Assembly: GCF_000761245.1 (NCBI RefSeq)
Contig: NZ_AWOR01000046.1
Span: forward strand, 62,001-126,000
Direction: 5' to 3'
DNA length: 64,000 bases
DNA from: Comamonas testosteroni
GTDB lineage: Bacteria; Pseudomonadota; Gammaproteobacteria; Burkholderiales; Burkholderiaceae_C
This document shows positions 43,652-52,310 of the stretch, in pieces. The first letter of the stretch is position 1; each line of letters begins with the position of its first letter. The notes under the pieces were generated by a model. That model was not told the origin of the DNA. It searched no databases and worked only from the letters and a program-made list of their open reading frames with translations. The translations under genes and the position numbers were made by a program.

Positions 43652-43790
43652 ATCTGAACTCCTGTTAGAGGCTGTATTTAGTGCACCACATTCTGGGTTA
43701 AAAACAGCCTGTTTCAAAGCCGCAATAAGGATATTCCTTACACTTCGCGGCTGTTTCGTTTTTTAGGCCTGATTGGTACGGAGGCTGTTC

Positions 43791-46328
43791 ATGAAGTTTC
43801 GCTTTCCCATCGTCATCATCGACGAGGACTATCGTTCCGAGAACACCTCGGGACTGGGCATCCGCGCCCTGGCTCAAGCCATTGAAGAAGAGGGCTTTGA
43901 AGTCCTGGGCGTGACCAGCTATGGCGATCTGTCGCAGTTCGCCCAGCAGCAAAGCCGGGCCAGCGCCTTTATTTTGTCGATCGACGACGAGGAATTCCAG
44001 CTCGGCGGCGACAAGGACCCCATCATTCACAGCCTGCGCGACTTCATCGGTGAAGTGCGCCGCAAGAATGAAGAGGTGCCCATCTACATCTACGGCGAGA
44101 CCAAGACCAGCCGTCACCTGCCCAACGACATCCTGCGTGAGCTGCATGGCTTCATTCACATGTTCGAGGATACACCCGAGTTCGTGGCCAAGCACATCAT
44201 CCGCGAAGCCAAGAGCTATCTGGAGAGCGTGCAGCCTCCTTTCTTCAAGGCGCTGCTGGACTACGCCGAAGACGGCTCCTACAGCTGGCACTGCCCTGGT
44301 CACTCGGGCGGCGTGGCCTTTCTCAAGAGCCCCGTGGGCCAGATGTATCACCAGTTCTACGGTGAGAACATGCTGCGCGCCGACGTCTGCAATGCCGTGG
44401 AGGAGCTGGGCCAACTGCTGGACCACAACGGTGCCATCGGCGAGTCCGAGCGCAATGCCGCGCGCATCTTCAATGCCGATCACTGCTACTTTGTGACCAA
44501 TGGCACATCGACCTCCAACAAGATCGTCTGGCACCACACCGTGGCACCCGGCGATGTGGTGGTGGTGGACCGCAACTGCCACAAGTCCATCCTGCACTCC
44601 ATCATCATGACCGGCGCGATTCCGGTGTTCCTCAAGCCCACGCGCAACCACTTCGGCATCATCGGCCCGATTCCGCAAAGCGAGTTCAGCGTGGAGTCGA
44701 TCCAGGCCAAGATTGCCGCCAACCCGCTGCTCAAGGGCGTGGACGCCAAGGCCGTCAAGCCCCGCGTGCTGACGCTGACGCAGTCCACCTACGACGGCGT
44801 GCTCTACAACACCGAGACCATCAAGGGCATGCTGGACGGCTATGTGGCCAATCTGCACTTCGATGAAGCCTGGCTGCCCCACGCTGCCTTCCACCCCTTC
44901 TACGGCAGCTATCACGCCATGGGCAAGAAGCGCAAGCGTCCGATGCACTCGGTGGTCTATGCCACCCAGTCCATCCACAAGCTGCTCGCCGGTATCAGCC
45001 AGGCCTCGCATGTGCTGGTGCAGGACAGCCAGACCGAGAAGCTGGATCACCCGCTGTTCAACGAGGCGTACCTGATGCACACCTCGACCAGCCCCCAGTA
45101 CAGCATCATTGCCAGCTGCGACGTGGCGGCCGCCATGATGGAGCCGCCCGGCGGCACTGCTCTGGTCGAAGAGTCCATCGTCGAGGCGCTGGACTTCCGC
45201 CGTGCCATGCGCAAGGTGGAAGACGAGTTCGGCGACGACGACTGGTGGTTCGAGGTCTGGGGACCTGAAGCGCTGGCCGAGGAAGGCGTGGGCACGGCCC
45301 ATGACTGGATCATCCGCGGCACGGACGCATCGACCAAGACCCGCTCCAAGAAGAACGGCAAGGAGTTCGACAACTGGCACGGCTTTGGCGATCTGGCCGA
45401 CGGCTTCAACATGCTGGACCCCATCAAGTCCACCATCGTCACGCCCGGCCTGGACCTGGACGGAGACTTTGCCGACACCGGCATTCCCGCCTCCATCGTC
45501 ACCAAGTACCTGGCCGAGCATGGCGTGGTGGTCGAGAAGACGGGTCTGTATTCCTTCTTCATCATGTTCACCATCGGCATCACCAAGGGCCGCTGGAACA
45601 CCATGCTGACGGCGCTGCAGCAGTTCAAGGACGACTACGACCGCAACCAGCCGCTGGCGCGCATCCTGCCCGAGTTCTGCCAGCAGCACCGCCGCTACGA
45701 GCGCATGGGCCTCAAGGACCTGTGCCAGCACGTGCACGAGCTGTATGCCAAGTACGATATTGCACGCCTGACGACCGAGATGTATCTGTCGGATCTCAAG
45801 CCTGCGATGAAGCCCTCGGATGCCTATGCGCATATCGCGCAGCGCAAGACCGAGCGTGTGGAAATCGACCATCTGGTCGGCCGCACCACAGTGGGTCTGG
45901 TCACGCCTTACCCACCCGGAATTCCGCTGCTGATTCCCGGTGAAGTCTTCAACAAGAAGATCGTGGACTACCTGGTGTTCGCGCGCGAATTCGCCAAGGA
46001 GTGCCCGGGCTTCGAGACCGATATCCACGGTCTGGTGGAGCTGGAAGACGAAAACGGCGAAATCCGCTACTACGCGGACTGCGTGGCCGAGCAAAGCGTC
46101 AAGGCTGCGGCTGTGAAGAAGACTGCTGCGGTGAAGAAGCCCGCTGCCAAGAAGACGGTTGCCAAGAAGACGGTTGCCAAGAAGACGGCTGCGGCGCCCG
46201 GAGCCACGACAGTTGCCAAGACGCCTGCCAAAAAGGCGGCAGCAAAGCCGGCAACAAAGGCAGCGGCCAAGTCCACCGCAAAGCCTGCAGTGAAGGCTGC
46301 AGCCAAAACGGCAAGGAAGGCTGCATAA
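43791..46328 (+). CDS. Arg/Lys/Orn decarboxylase with histone-H1-like C-terminal tail
   Basis: A protein of 845 residues, a fold-type I PLP decarboxylase of the AdiA/CadA group that produces agmatine, cadaverine or putrescine from the amino acid. It has the N-terminal wing domain (FRFPIVIIDEDYRSENTSGLGIRALAQAIEE). The PLP site carries the Schiff-base lysine in TQSIHKLLAGIS. The C-terminal domain ends near residue 769. The last 76 residues (770-845) are almost only Lys, Ala, Pro, Val and Thr, repeating motifs such as AAKKT and VAKKT like bacterial histone H1 or PhaF tails. ATG 43791 follows GGAGGC. Which amino acid is used cannot be decided from sequence. Confidence 0.9.
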   Translation: MKFRFPIVIIDEDYRSENTSGLGIRALAQAIEEEGFEVLGVTSYGDLSQFAQQQSRASAFILSIDDEEFQLGGDKDPIIHSLRDFIGEVRRKNEEVPIYIYGETKTSRHLPNDILRELHGFIHMFEDTPEFVAKHIIREAKSYLESVQPPFFKALLDYAEDGSYSWHCPGHSGGVAFLKSPVGQMYHQFYGENMLRADVCNAVEELGQLLDHNGAIGESERNAARIFNADHCYFVTNGTSTSNKIVWHHTVAPGDVVVVDRNCHKSILHSIIMTGAIPVFLKPTRNHFGIIGPIPQSEFSVESIQAKIAANPLLKGVDAKAVKPRVLTLTQSTYDGVLYNTETIKGMLDGYVANLHFDEAWLPHAAFHPFYGSYHAMGKKRKRPMHSVVYATQSIHKLLAGISQASHVLVQDSQTEKLDHPLFNEAYLMHTSTSPQYSIIASCDVAAAMMEPPGGTALVEESIVEALDFRRAMRKVEDEFGDDDWWFEVWGPEALAEEGVGTAHDWIIRGTDASTKTRSKKNGKEFDNWHGFGDLADGFNMLDPIKSTIVTPGLDLDGDFADTGIPASIVTKYLAEHGVVVEKTGLYSFFIMFTIGITKGRWNTMLTALQQFKDDYDRNQPLARILPEFCQQHRRYERMGLKDLCQHVHELYAKYDIARLTTEMYLSDLKPAMKPSDAYAHIAQRKTERVEIDHLVGRTTVGLVTPYPPGIPLLIPGEVFNKKIVDYLVFAREFAKECPGFETDIHGLVELEDENGEIRYYADCVAEQSVKAAAVKKTAAVKKPAAKKTVAKKTVAKKTAAAPGATTVAKTPAKKAAAKPATKAAAKSTAKPAVKAAAKTARKAA
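46146..46190 (+). repeat. 15-bp tandem repeat in the decarboxylase tail
   Basis: GCCAAGAAGACGGTT occurs three times in direct succession, the last copy ending GCT, encoding AKKTV, AKKTV and AKKTA. It is part of a low-complexity Lys/Ala-coding tail. Confidence 0.85.
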
Positions 46329-46374
46329 GCCTTGGCTTTTGCAAGGTCGGGGCGATCCCGGCCTTTTGCACATC

Positions 46375-46404
46375 AGCCCGGAGTGCCTGCACTTCGGGCT
46401 TTTT
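46375..46404 (+). terminator. Intrinsic terminator after the decarboxylase gene
   Basis: AGCCCGGAGTGC and GCACTTCGGGCT form a 12-bp stem with one G-T pair, followed by TTTTT. It lies 46 bp after the stop and ends just before the VanZ-like gene. Confidence 0.8.
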
Positions 46405-46416
46405 CATGTCCCTGCT

Positions 46417-46860
46417 ATGCATTCATTCCTGCAACCGGCTGGCACCGTGCCCCTGTGGAAACTGTTGGCGGCAGCCAGTCTGGGCTGGGCCCTGTTCATG
46501 CTGTGGGGCTGCCTCAATGAGACAGGCAGCAGCGGCGGGCTGATTCTCAGGCTGTTCCCGTTTCTGCGTGGCTTCGAGCACACGGACAAGCTGGTGCATG
46601 CCGGCCTGCATGCTGTGCTGGCGGGTTTGCTCTGCTGCGCGGGGCTGGCGCGTGCGCATGCTATGGGCTTGCGCTGGACAGCCTGGCAAGCACTGGCCGT
46701 GGTGCTGATCTGTGCTGGCTACGGCGGCGTGATCGAGCTGCTGCAGGCCAGCGTCGCCCCCACGCGGTCAGCCGAGTGGCTCGATGCGCTGGCCAATGCA
46801 GTGGGCGCGAGCCTGGCTGTGCTGTTCATTCAGGGGCTGCGCTGCATGAAGCAAAAATAG
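46417..46860 (+). CDS. VanZ-like family membrane protein
   Basis: A protein of 147 residues with about four membrane segments and the VanZ-family marks DKLVHAGLHAVLAGLL and IELLQASVAPTRSAEWLDALANAVGA. The first marks the end of TM2, the second the loop before the last helix. The namesake gives low-level teicoplanin resistance in enterococci, but proteobacterial relatives are mostly uncharacterised. I chose the ATG at 46417. The earlier start at 46339 is inside the terminator region. No ribosome site is obvious. Confidence 0.75.
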   Translation: MHSFLQPAGTVPLWKLLAAASLGWALFMLWGCLNETGSSGGLILRLFPFLRGFEHTDKLVHAGLHAVLAGLLCCAGLARAHAMGLRWTAWQALAVVLICAGYGGVIELLQASVAPTRSAEWLDALANAVGASLAVLFIQGLRCMKQK

Positions 46861-46905
46861 TAGCTGCTTGCGATTGACCTGTCTCATATATAGGTATAAA
46901 TCTAT
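46856..46905. repeat. Short AT-rich intergenic repeat
   Basis: AAATAGTAGCTGCTTGCGAT followed by AT-rich sequence (ATATATAGG, ATAAATCTATTTGAAAC). It is a member of the loose TTGATAGCTG family described at 28571, between the VanZ-like gene and the convergent Bug gene. Confidence 0.35.
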
Positions 46906-46951
46906 TTGAAACATAGGCATTTATTGCGCAAGACGCTCCTGATTTTGATGA

Positions 46952-47965
46952 CTATTCCAGCGTGATCTTCGCGTCACGGATCAGTGCGGCCCAGCTGGCC
47001 TGCTCCTTTTGCAGATAGGCCTGGGCATCCTGAAGGCTGCCGCCCATGGGCGTGCTGCCTTCGGACTGCAGCTGTTTGAGCACGGCAGGGTCCTGCAAGC
47101 CGGTGTTCACGGCGGCGTTGATCTTCTGCGCCAGCGCGGCAGGCGTGTTCCTGGGCGCCACGATCAGCTTCCAGTCCACGGCTTCAAAGCCCGGAAAGCC
47201 GGACTCGGCCACGGTGGGGACCTGGGGCAGGATGGAAAGGCGCTTGGCCGAGGTCACGGCCAGGGCGCGCAGGCGCTGGCCCTTGATCATGGGGTAGACC
47301 GCCTGAGGCGTGCCGAACATATAGTGGGTCTGCTTGCCCAGCAGATCGGTCACGGCCGGCGCGGCGCCTTTGTAGGGTACGTTGAGCACATCGATCTTGG
47401 CCTTGTAGGAAAGCATTTCCCCCGCCAGATGGCCCACGGTGCCCGTGGACGCCAGGCCTTGCTTGATGGCGCCGGGCTGGGCCTTGGCCGCAGCGATCAG
47501 ATCCTGCAGCGATTTCCAGGGCGAATCGGTGGGCACGACCAGCACCACGGGCTGCGAGGCCACCAGCGCCACGGGGAGCAGGTCGGCCCTGGCATTGAAC
47601 GGCATGCTGGGCAGCAGCGAGGGGTTGATGGCCAGATTGGCGGTCTGTCCCATGCCGAAGGTATAGCCGTCGGCCGGTGCCTTGGCGACGGCATCAAGTC
47701 CGATATTGCCGCCCGCACCTGGCTTGTTGTCCACCACGATGACCCAGCGATTCGCGGTCGCCATGCGCTCGCTGATCTGGCGCGTCACCGTGTCGGTGCC
47801 GCCTCCAGGCGTGAAGGGCACGACCATGCGGATCGACTTGGCGGGCCATTCCCCGGGCTGTGCCGCAGCGCTGCCTGCGGCCAGCGTCATGGCCGTCAGC
47901 GCGCAGGCGGCCATTGCCATTGCCTGGCGGCGGCTCGGGTATCCGGAATAGGGGTTGTGTGGCAT
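46952..47965 (-). CDS. Bug family solute-binding protein (TctC-like)
   Basis: A protein of 337 residues, the periplasmic receptor type that betaproteobacteria carry in large numbers and that binds carboxylates and related small acids. The N-terminus has a signal peptide with a twin-arginine-like SRRQAMAMAACAL and AQPGEWPAKSIRMVVPFTPGGGTDTVTR, the family start. GLASTGTVGHLAGEM and the VPTVAESGFPGFE stretch are also family marks. No membrane partners (TctAB) are adjacent. It is the last gene of a probable unit with a CoA-transferase and an HMG-CoA-lyase-like gene. Confidence 0.93.
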   Translation of the reverse strand: MPHNPYSGYPSRRQAMAMAACALTAMTLAAGSAAAQPGEWPAKSIRMVVPFTPGGGTDTVTRQISERMATANRWVIVVDNKPGAGGNIGLDAVAKAPADGYTFGMGQTANLAINPSLLPSMPFNARADLLPVALVASQPVVLVVPTDSPWKSLQDLIAAAKAQPGAIKQGLASTGTVGHLAGEMLSYKAKIDVLNVPYKGAAPAVTDLLGKQTHYMFGTPQAVYPMIKGQRLRALAVTSAKRLSILPQVPTVAESGFPGFEAVDWKLIVAPRNTPAALAQKINAAVNTGLQDPAVLKQLQSEGSTPMGGSLQDAQAYLQKEQASWAALIRDAKITLE

Positions 47966-48077
47966 GGTTTTGTCTCCTGAATGATGAAAATGGGGCGAAA
48001 GAATCCCCGCAGGGCGCGCGTGGGCGCCCTGTTCTGGGGTGGGTGAGTCGTGCGGGGCGATGGCCCCGCAGGGCCGC

Positions 48078-49301
48078 TCAGTCGGGCTGGCCCTGTGCCA
48101 GCGCCTGGGCCTGGGCCTGGCTGTAGCCCAGCGCCGTCAGAATCTCCAGGCTGTGCTCGCCGAGCTTGGGCGGCGACAGGCGCACCTGCAGATGCTTGCC
48201 GTCCAGGGTCAGCGGCAGCAGCACGGTCTTGCTGTCGCGGCCGTCGGGCAAGGTGATGGGGGCCAGCGCACCGGTGGCGTTCAGGTGCGGGTCCTCGAGC
48301 AGGTCGTGCGGACGGGCGATGGGCGCAAACGGCAGGCCCTTGTCCTCGAAGACGCTGGCAATATGTGCGGCGCTGTAGCCGGCCATGGTTTCGCGCAGCA
48401 GCGGCATCAGCCAGCTGCGGGCCTGCACGCGGTCGTTGTTGCTGCCAAGGCGCGGATCGTCACGCAGCTGCTCCAGGCCAAAGGCGTTGCAGAACTCGCG
48501 CCATGCTCCGTCGCTGACCACGGCCAGAAATATCTGCTCGCCGCCCTGGACTTCGAACACGTCGTAGATCGCCCAGGCCGAAATGCGTGCGGGCATGGGC
48601 GCTGCGGGCTTGCCGGTCACCGCGTACTGCATCATGTGCTGGGCGATCAGGAACACATTGTTCTCGAACAGTGCGCTTTGCACTTCCTGGCCCTTGCCCG
48701 TCTTCTCGCGCTGGGCCAGGGCCGCCATGGCTCCCATGGCACCGAACATGCCGCCCATGATGTCGTTGACACTGGTGCCCGCGCGCAGCGGGTCGCCGGG
48801 GCGGCCCGTCATATAGGCAAGGCCGCCCATCATCTGCACCACCTCGTCCAGGGCCGTGCGGTGCTCGTAGGGGCCGGGCAGAAAGCCCTTGTGGCTCACA
48901 TAGATGAGGCGCGGAAACTGGTTCTTGAGGCTTTCGTAGTCGAGACCCAGCTTTTTCATGGTGCCGGGCTTGAAGTTCTCGGTCACCACATCGGCAGTGG
49001 CGATCAGCCTGAGCGCGGCCTCCTTGCCTTCGGGCGTCTGCAGATCCAGCGTCAGGCTTTTCTTGTTGCGGTTGAACAGCGGGAAAAAACCCGAGCCCGA
49101 GCCCAGCAGCTTGCGCGTGGCGTCGCCGCTGCGGCCGTGGCCCACGGGCTCGACCTTGATGACTTCGGCGCCCAGGTCGGCCAGCATCAGGCCGCAGCTG
49201 GGGCCCATGACCATATGGGTGAATTCCACCACGCGGATGCCGGCATAGGGCAGGGGTGCGGCGCCGGTGCCGGCGGATTCGGTTGAGGAGTGCATATTCA
49301 T
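48078..49301 (-). CDS. CaiB/BaiF family III CoA-transferase
   Basis: A protein of 407 residues. Family III enzymes move CoA from a donor acyl-CoA to an acid through an aspartyl-CoA intermediate. The catalytic Asp is Asp152 (RTALDEVVQMMGGLAYMTG). The family start GIRVVEFTHMVMGPSCGLMLADLGAEVIKVEP and the Arg-containing NRNKKSLTLDL follow the usual pattern. It lies between the Bug gene and the HMG-CoA-lyase-like gene with short gaps, so the three probably form one catabolic operon that takes up, activates and cleaves an organic acid. Confidence 0.92.
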   Translation of the reverse strand: MNMHSSTESAGTGAAPLPYAGIRVVEFTHMVMGPSCGLMLADLGAEVIKVEPVGHGRSGDATRKLLGSGSGFFPLFNRNKKSLTLDLQTPEGKEAALRLIATADVVTENFKPGTMKKLGLDYESLKNQFPRLIYVSHKGFLPGPYEHRTALDEVVQMMGGLAYMTGRPGDPLRAGTSVNDIMGGMFGAMGAMAALAQREKTGKGQEVQSALFENNVFLIAQHMMQYAVTGKPAAPMPARISAWAIYDVFEVQGGEQIFLAVVSDGAWREFCNAFGLEQLRDDPRLGSNNDRVQARSWLMPLLRETMAGYSAAHIASVFEDKGLPFAPIARPHDLLEDPHLNATGALAPITLPDGRDSKTVLLPLTLDGKHLQVRLSPPKLGEHSLEILTALGYSQAQAQALAQGQPD

Positions 49302-49340
49302 CTCTTCTTGTTCTTGGCCCGGTTGCGAGCCGCTTGGTGA

Positions 49341-50276
49341 TCAGTAACGGTGAGGCACAAAGCCCTTGGGCAGGCCTGCAGGTGGCAGCATGCCGTACAG
49401 CGCCTCACCCGGCAGGCCGGCGGCCAGCGTTTCTCGCGCTGCAAGCAATCGCTCAATATCAATGCCGGTGCGCAGTCCCATGGCTTCGAACATGAAGACC
49501 AGATCTTCGGTCACCACATTGCCGGAGGCACCGGGGGCATAGGGGCAGCCGCCCAGTCCGGCCTGGGAGGCGTCGAAAGTGCGCACGCCCGCCTCATAGG
49601 CGGCCAGGCAGTTGGCCAGACCCAGGCCTCGGGTGTTGTGCATATGCGCGGCGCCGGCCCTGTCGCCGAGTTCGCTGCGCAGGCGCGTGAACAGGCGCTT
49701 GACCTGGGCCGGGTTGGCCATGCCCGTGGTGTCGGACAGCCCCGATTCATCGGCTCCGGCGGCCACGCAGGCCGCAGCCAGCGCAATCACCTCGTCCTCG
49801 GGCACCAGGCCCTGCAAGGTACAGCCGAAAGCGGTGGAGATACCGGCCTCGATATGCACGCCGGGGGCCATCTCGTCGCGCAGCCTGGCGATGGCGCGCA
49901 CCTCGTCCACCATCTGTGCCGGGGTTTTGCGCACATTCGCCATGGAGTGCGCGGGGCTGGCCGATACGGGCAGCGTGATCTTGTGCGCGCCGGCGCGCAT
50001 GGCGGCTTCGGCTCCCTTGAGATTGGGCACCAGGGCCATGATGGTGACGCCGGGGTGTGTGACGGCGTGGCGCACGACCTCGGCGGCGTCGGCCATCTGC
50101 GGCAGCAGCTTGGGCGAGACAAAGGAGCCGACTTCGATTTCCTGCACGCCCGCTGCCACCAGGGCGTCGATCCAGGCGCACTTGTGGGCCGTGCTCATGG
50201 TGGCCGAGACTGACTGCAGGCCGTCGCGGGGGCCGACTTCGCTGATCAGGAGATCGAAGCGGTGGGGGAGTGACAT
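49341..50276 (-). CDS. Hydroxymethylglutaryl-CoA lyase-like enzyme
   Basis: A TIM-barrel enzyme of 311 residues in the HMG-CoA lyase group. The substrate arginine motif EVGPRDGLQ is at residues 13-21. The metal-binding pattern GLSDTTGMANP and HMHNTRG is present, and the active-site Cys loop GLGGCPYAPGASGNVVTEDLV matches the family signature. It would cleave a branched 3-hydroxyacyl-CoA to acetyl-CoA plus a keto acid. It is followed by a CoA-transferase and is divergent from an IclR regulator. The natural substrate (HMG-CoA or a relative such as citramalyl-CoA) is unresolved. Confidence 0.9.
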   Translation of the reverse strand: MSLPHRFDLLISEVGPRDGLQSVSATMSTAHKCAWIDALVAAGVQEIEVGSFVSPKLLPQMADAAEVVRHAVTHPGVTIMALVPNLKGAEAAMRAGAHKITLPVSASPAHSMANVRKTPAQMVDEVRAIARLRDEMAPGVHIEAGISTAFGCTLQGLVPEDEVIALAAACVAAGADESGLSDTTGMANPAQVKRLFTRLRSELGDRAGAAHMHNTRGLGLANCLAAYEAGVRTFDASQAGLGGCPYAPGASGNVVTEDLVFMFEAMGLRTGIDIERLLAARETLAAGLPGEALYGMLPPAGLPKGFVPHRY

Positions 50277-50333
50277 GGTTGCCTCACTTGGATTTCATGC
50301 TTGCATTGCGGCTGGCACAATGCTTTAATGGTG

Positions 50334-50348
50334 TTCTATCTAATAGAA
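50334..50348. promoter_or_regulatory. Candidate IclR operator
   Basis: TTCTAT-CTA-ATAGAA is a perfect palindrome with 6-bp arms, in the 141-bp gap between the lyase-like and IclR genes. A similar TTTCTATTGAAA follows at 50357. This matches the typical size and layout of IclR-family sites. Binding is inferred. Confidence 0.55.
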
Positions 50349-50417
50349 CTGAATTCTTTCTATTGAAATATTGCCTTGCGTCCTGATGCCCTGTCAAGCT
50401 GAGGGGCAGGAGTTTTT

Positions 50418-51146
50418 ATGCCGCGTAAATCCCTGAATGAATCCGTAGCCGACGAGAATGCCGCGCCTGGCGGTGTGGCCGCAGTGGATCGGGCCCTGAG
50501 CGTGCTGAGCGCATTCCAGGATGGCGATGCCGCGCTGAGCCTGGCCGAGCTGGCCGAGCGCACGCGCCTTTACAAAAGCACGGTGCTGCGATTGCTGGCT
50601 TCTTTGGAGCATGGCGGCTGGGTTCAGCGCCAGGATGACGGGCGCTACGCGGTGGGCCCGGCCGTAGCCAGGCTGCATGCGGTCTACGAGCAGAGCTTTT
50701 CGCTGGACAAGCTGGTCATGCCGGTGCTGCGCGCACTGGTCCAGGCCACGGGCGAGAGCGCTGCCTACCATGTGCGTCAGGGGCGCGAACGTCTGTGTCT
50801 GTACCGCGTGGATTCGCCGCATCCGGTGCGCGACCATGCGCGTGTCGGAGATCTGCTGCCCCTGGATAAGGGAGCTGGCGGGCGCGTGCTGGTCGCTTTC
50901 GATCCTGAGCTGGGCGACTGGGTGAAGAAGCAGCGCAGCCACTATGCGCGTGTACGGGCCGATGGTTACGAAGCCCTGGTGGGTGACAGGCATAGCGAGA
51001 TCGCCGGCATCTCGGCCCCGGTTTTTCGCCGCAGCGGGGAGCTGGCCGCTGCCCTGACGCTGACCATGCCTGCGCATCGCTATGACGAACGCTATGTCAA
51101 AAACGTGTTGCAGGCCGCGCGCGACCTGGGGGCGCAACTGCCGTAG
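50418..51146 (+). CDS. IclR family transcriptional regulator
   Basis: A protein of 242 residues with an N-terminal winged helix-turn-helix (LSLAELAERTRLYKSTVLRLLASLEHGGWVQRQDDGRYAVG) and the effector-binding domain with GARVLVAFDPELGDW-like GAGGRVLVAFDPELGDW and ISAPVFRRSGELAAALTLTMP. The gene is divergent from the lyase/CoA-transferase/Bug cluster and likely controls it, sensing an acid or its CoA ester. The operator candidate lies in the shared gap. Confidence 0.93.
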   Translation: MPRKSLNESVADENAAPGGVAAVDRALSVLSAFQDGDAALSLAELAERTRLYKSTVLRLLASLEHGGWVQRQDDGRYAVGPAVARLHAVYEQSFSLDKLVMPVLRALVQATGESAAYHVRQGRERLCLYRVDSPHPVRDHARVGDLLPLDKGAGGRVLVAFDPELGDWVKKQRSHYARVRADGYEALVGDRHSEIAGISAPVFRRSGELAAALTLTMPAHRYDERYVKNVLQAARDLGAQLP

Positions 51147-51207
51147 ATTGGGGCGCCGTGGGCGTGAGGCGCATGCTCGGCAGTCGCAGGCCGCGATGAA
51201 GCCCGAG

Positions 51208-52113
51208 TCACGGGCCTGCCGGCTCGGGCTGAAAGCCCGGCTCGCTGCGCACGCGCAAAAAGCGGGCAAAGCGCGGCAGGCCGCTTTTTTCATGCAGGCC
51301 CTGGTAGCGGTAGGTGACCCAGCTGCCGAGCGCAGGCGGGCTTTTGCGCATCTGCGCCGTCAGTCCGGAGCCCAGTGAAAACTGCTTGCCGTCCGGGGTC
51401 TGCACCAGCAGCGCACCCGTCATGCCCTGCCATTGCCCGCGTCCGCTTTTGTAGCCTATGACCCGGGCTTCGGCATCATCGAAAGGCTTGAGCTTGAGCA
51501 GGTCGTCGCTGCGGCCCGGGCGATAGGGCGCGCTGCCTTTGTGCAGCATCAAGCCCTCGCCGCCGCCTGTGACGACTGTGTGCAGCCATTGCCGCAACTC
51601 GGCTTCCGAGCCCAGCTTGCGCTGCTCCACCATCTGCACCCAGTCCTGGGCAATGGCCCCGACGGTGCGCTGCAGCAGCGGCAGGCGCTGGTCAAAGCTG
51701 CCCGCAGCTGCGGGCAGATCAAACACCATGAATCTCATCTGGCGCCAGGCCCGATCGTTCGGGATGGCCTGTGCCGTGGTGGACTGGGCATGGGCAAACC
51801 GGCCGCGTCCAGCCCAGAGCTCGCCATCCATGGGGGTGGCCGGCCAGTCCCGAACAAACCACTCTGGCGCCGCGATCCGCAGCCCGCCACGGCTGACGAG
51901 CTGGTGGCCGTTCCAGTAGCCGCGCACGCCGTCCAGTTTTTCGCTGACCCAATAGTCCTGCAGCGGCAGGCCGCTGCGCCAGACCTGGGCCAGCATCAGC
52001 GAAGGCGGCTGGGCCGTGGTCTGGGCCCGCACGGCAACAAAGCCCATGCAGAGGCAGGCGCAGAGCAGCCAGTGAATGCATTCCCGAAGGGATCGGTGCC
52101 GTGGCTCAGGCAT
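51208..52113 (-). CDS. ligE: Exported ATP-dependent DNA ligase (LigE type)
   Basis: A protein of 301 residues. It has a signal peptide (HWLLCACLCMGFVAVRAQ) and then a minimal ATP-dependent ligase with no extra domains. Nucleotidyltransferase motif I is SEKLDGVRG with Lys59, motif III region MDGELW, motif IV GGEGLMLHK and motif V LLKLKPFDDAEARVIGY. An OB domain ends in WVTYRYQGLHEKSGLPRFARFLRVR. Such periplasmic or secreted LigE enzymes occur in many proteobacteria, with proposed roles in DNA uptake or extracellular DNA. ATP outside the cytoplasm is the open question. Confidence 0.88.
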   Translation of the reverse strand: MPEPRHRSLRECIHWLLCACLCMGFVAVRAQTTAQPPSLMLAQVWRSGLPLQDYWVSEKLDGVRGYWNGHQLVSRGGLRIAAPEWFVRDWPATPMDGELWAGRGRFAHAQSTTAQAIPNDRAWRQMRFMVFDLPAAAGSFDQRLPLLQRTVGAIAQDWVQMVEQRKLGSEAELRQWLHTVVTGGGEGLMLHKGSAPYRPGRSDDLLKLKPFDDAEARVIGYKSGRGQWQGMTGALLVQTPDGKQFSLGSGLTAQMRKSPPALGSWVTYRYQGLHEKSGLPRFARFLRVRSEPGFQPEPAGP

Positions 52114-52184
52114 GGCTATCTCCCGGTAATGAGGCAGCTCATGCTAGAGCGCGGAGCCTATGGTGTCGATGCGGGTACGAACCC

Positions 52185-52255
52185 ATATCAAAAAACATAG
52201 CTATCGGCGGCTTATCTATAGCTATCAGCGGTTTATCTATAGGGATTGCGGTGAT
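52185..52255. repeat. Short AT-rich repeat pair before the ligE promoter side
   Basis: TAGCTATCGGCGGCTTATCT and TAGCTATCAGCGGTTTATCT repeat in direct order (about 20-bp unit, two copies). It resembles the TTGATAGCTG/GCGCTTTAT family. The gap 52114-52263 holds no gene. Confidence 0.45.
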
Positions 52256-52263
52256 TTCAATGA

Positions 52264-52293
52264 AAAAGCCGCTGCAGCCAGGCAGCGGCTTTT
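52264..52293 (-). terminator. Terminator of sodC
   Basis: On the minus strand AAAAGCCGCTGC and GCAGCGGCTTTT form a 12-bp stem around a 6-base loop and end in five T. It begins 17 bp after the sodC stop. Confidence 0.9.
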
Positions 52294-52310
52294 GTCAAGG
52301 GGCAAGGCCT

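Noticed and set aside
43698..46373. 891-codon open frame opposite the decarboxylase
   Set aside because: It is antisense to a complete PLP enzyme and low in complexity (strings of Gly, His, Leu, Val). It is a shadow of codon bias and the repetitive tail.
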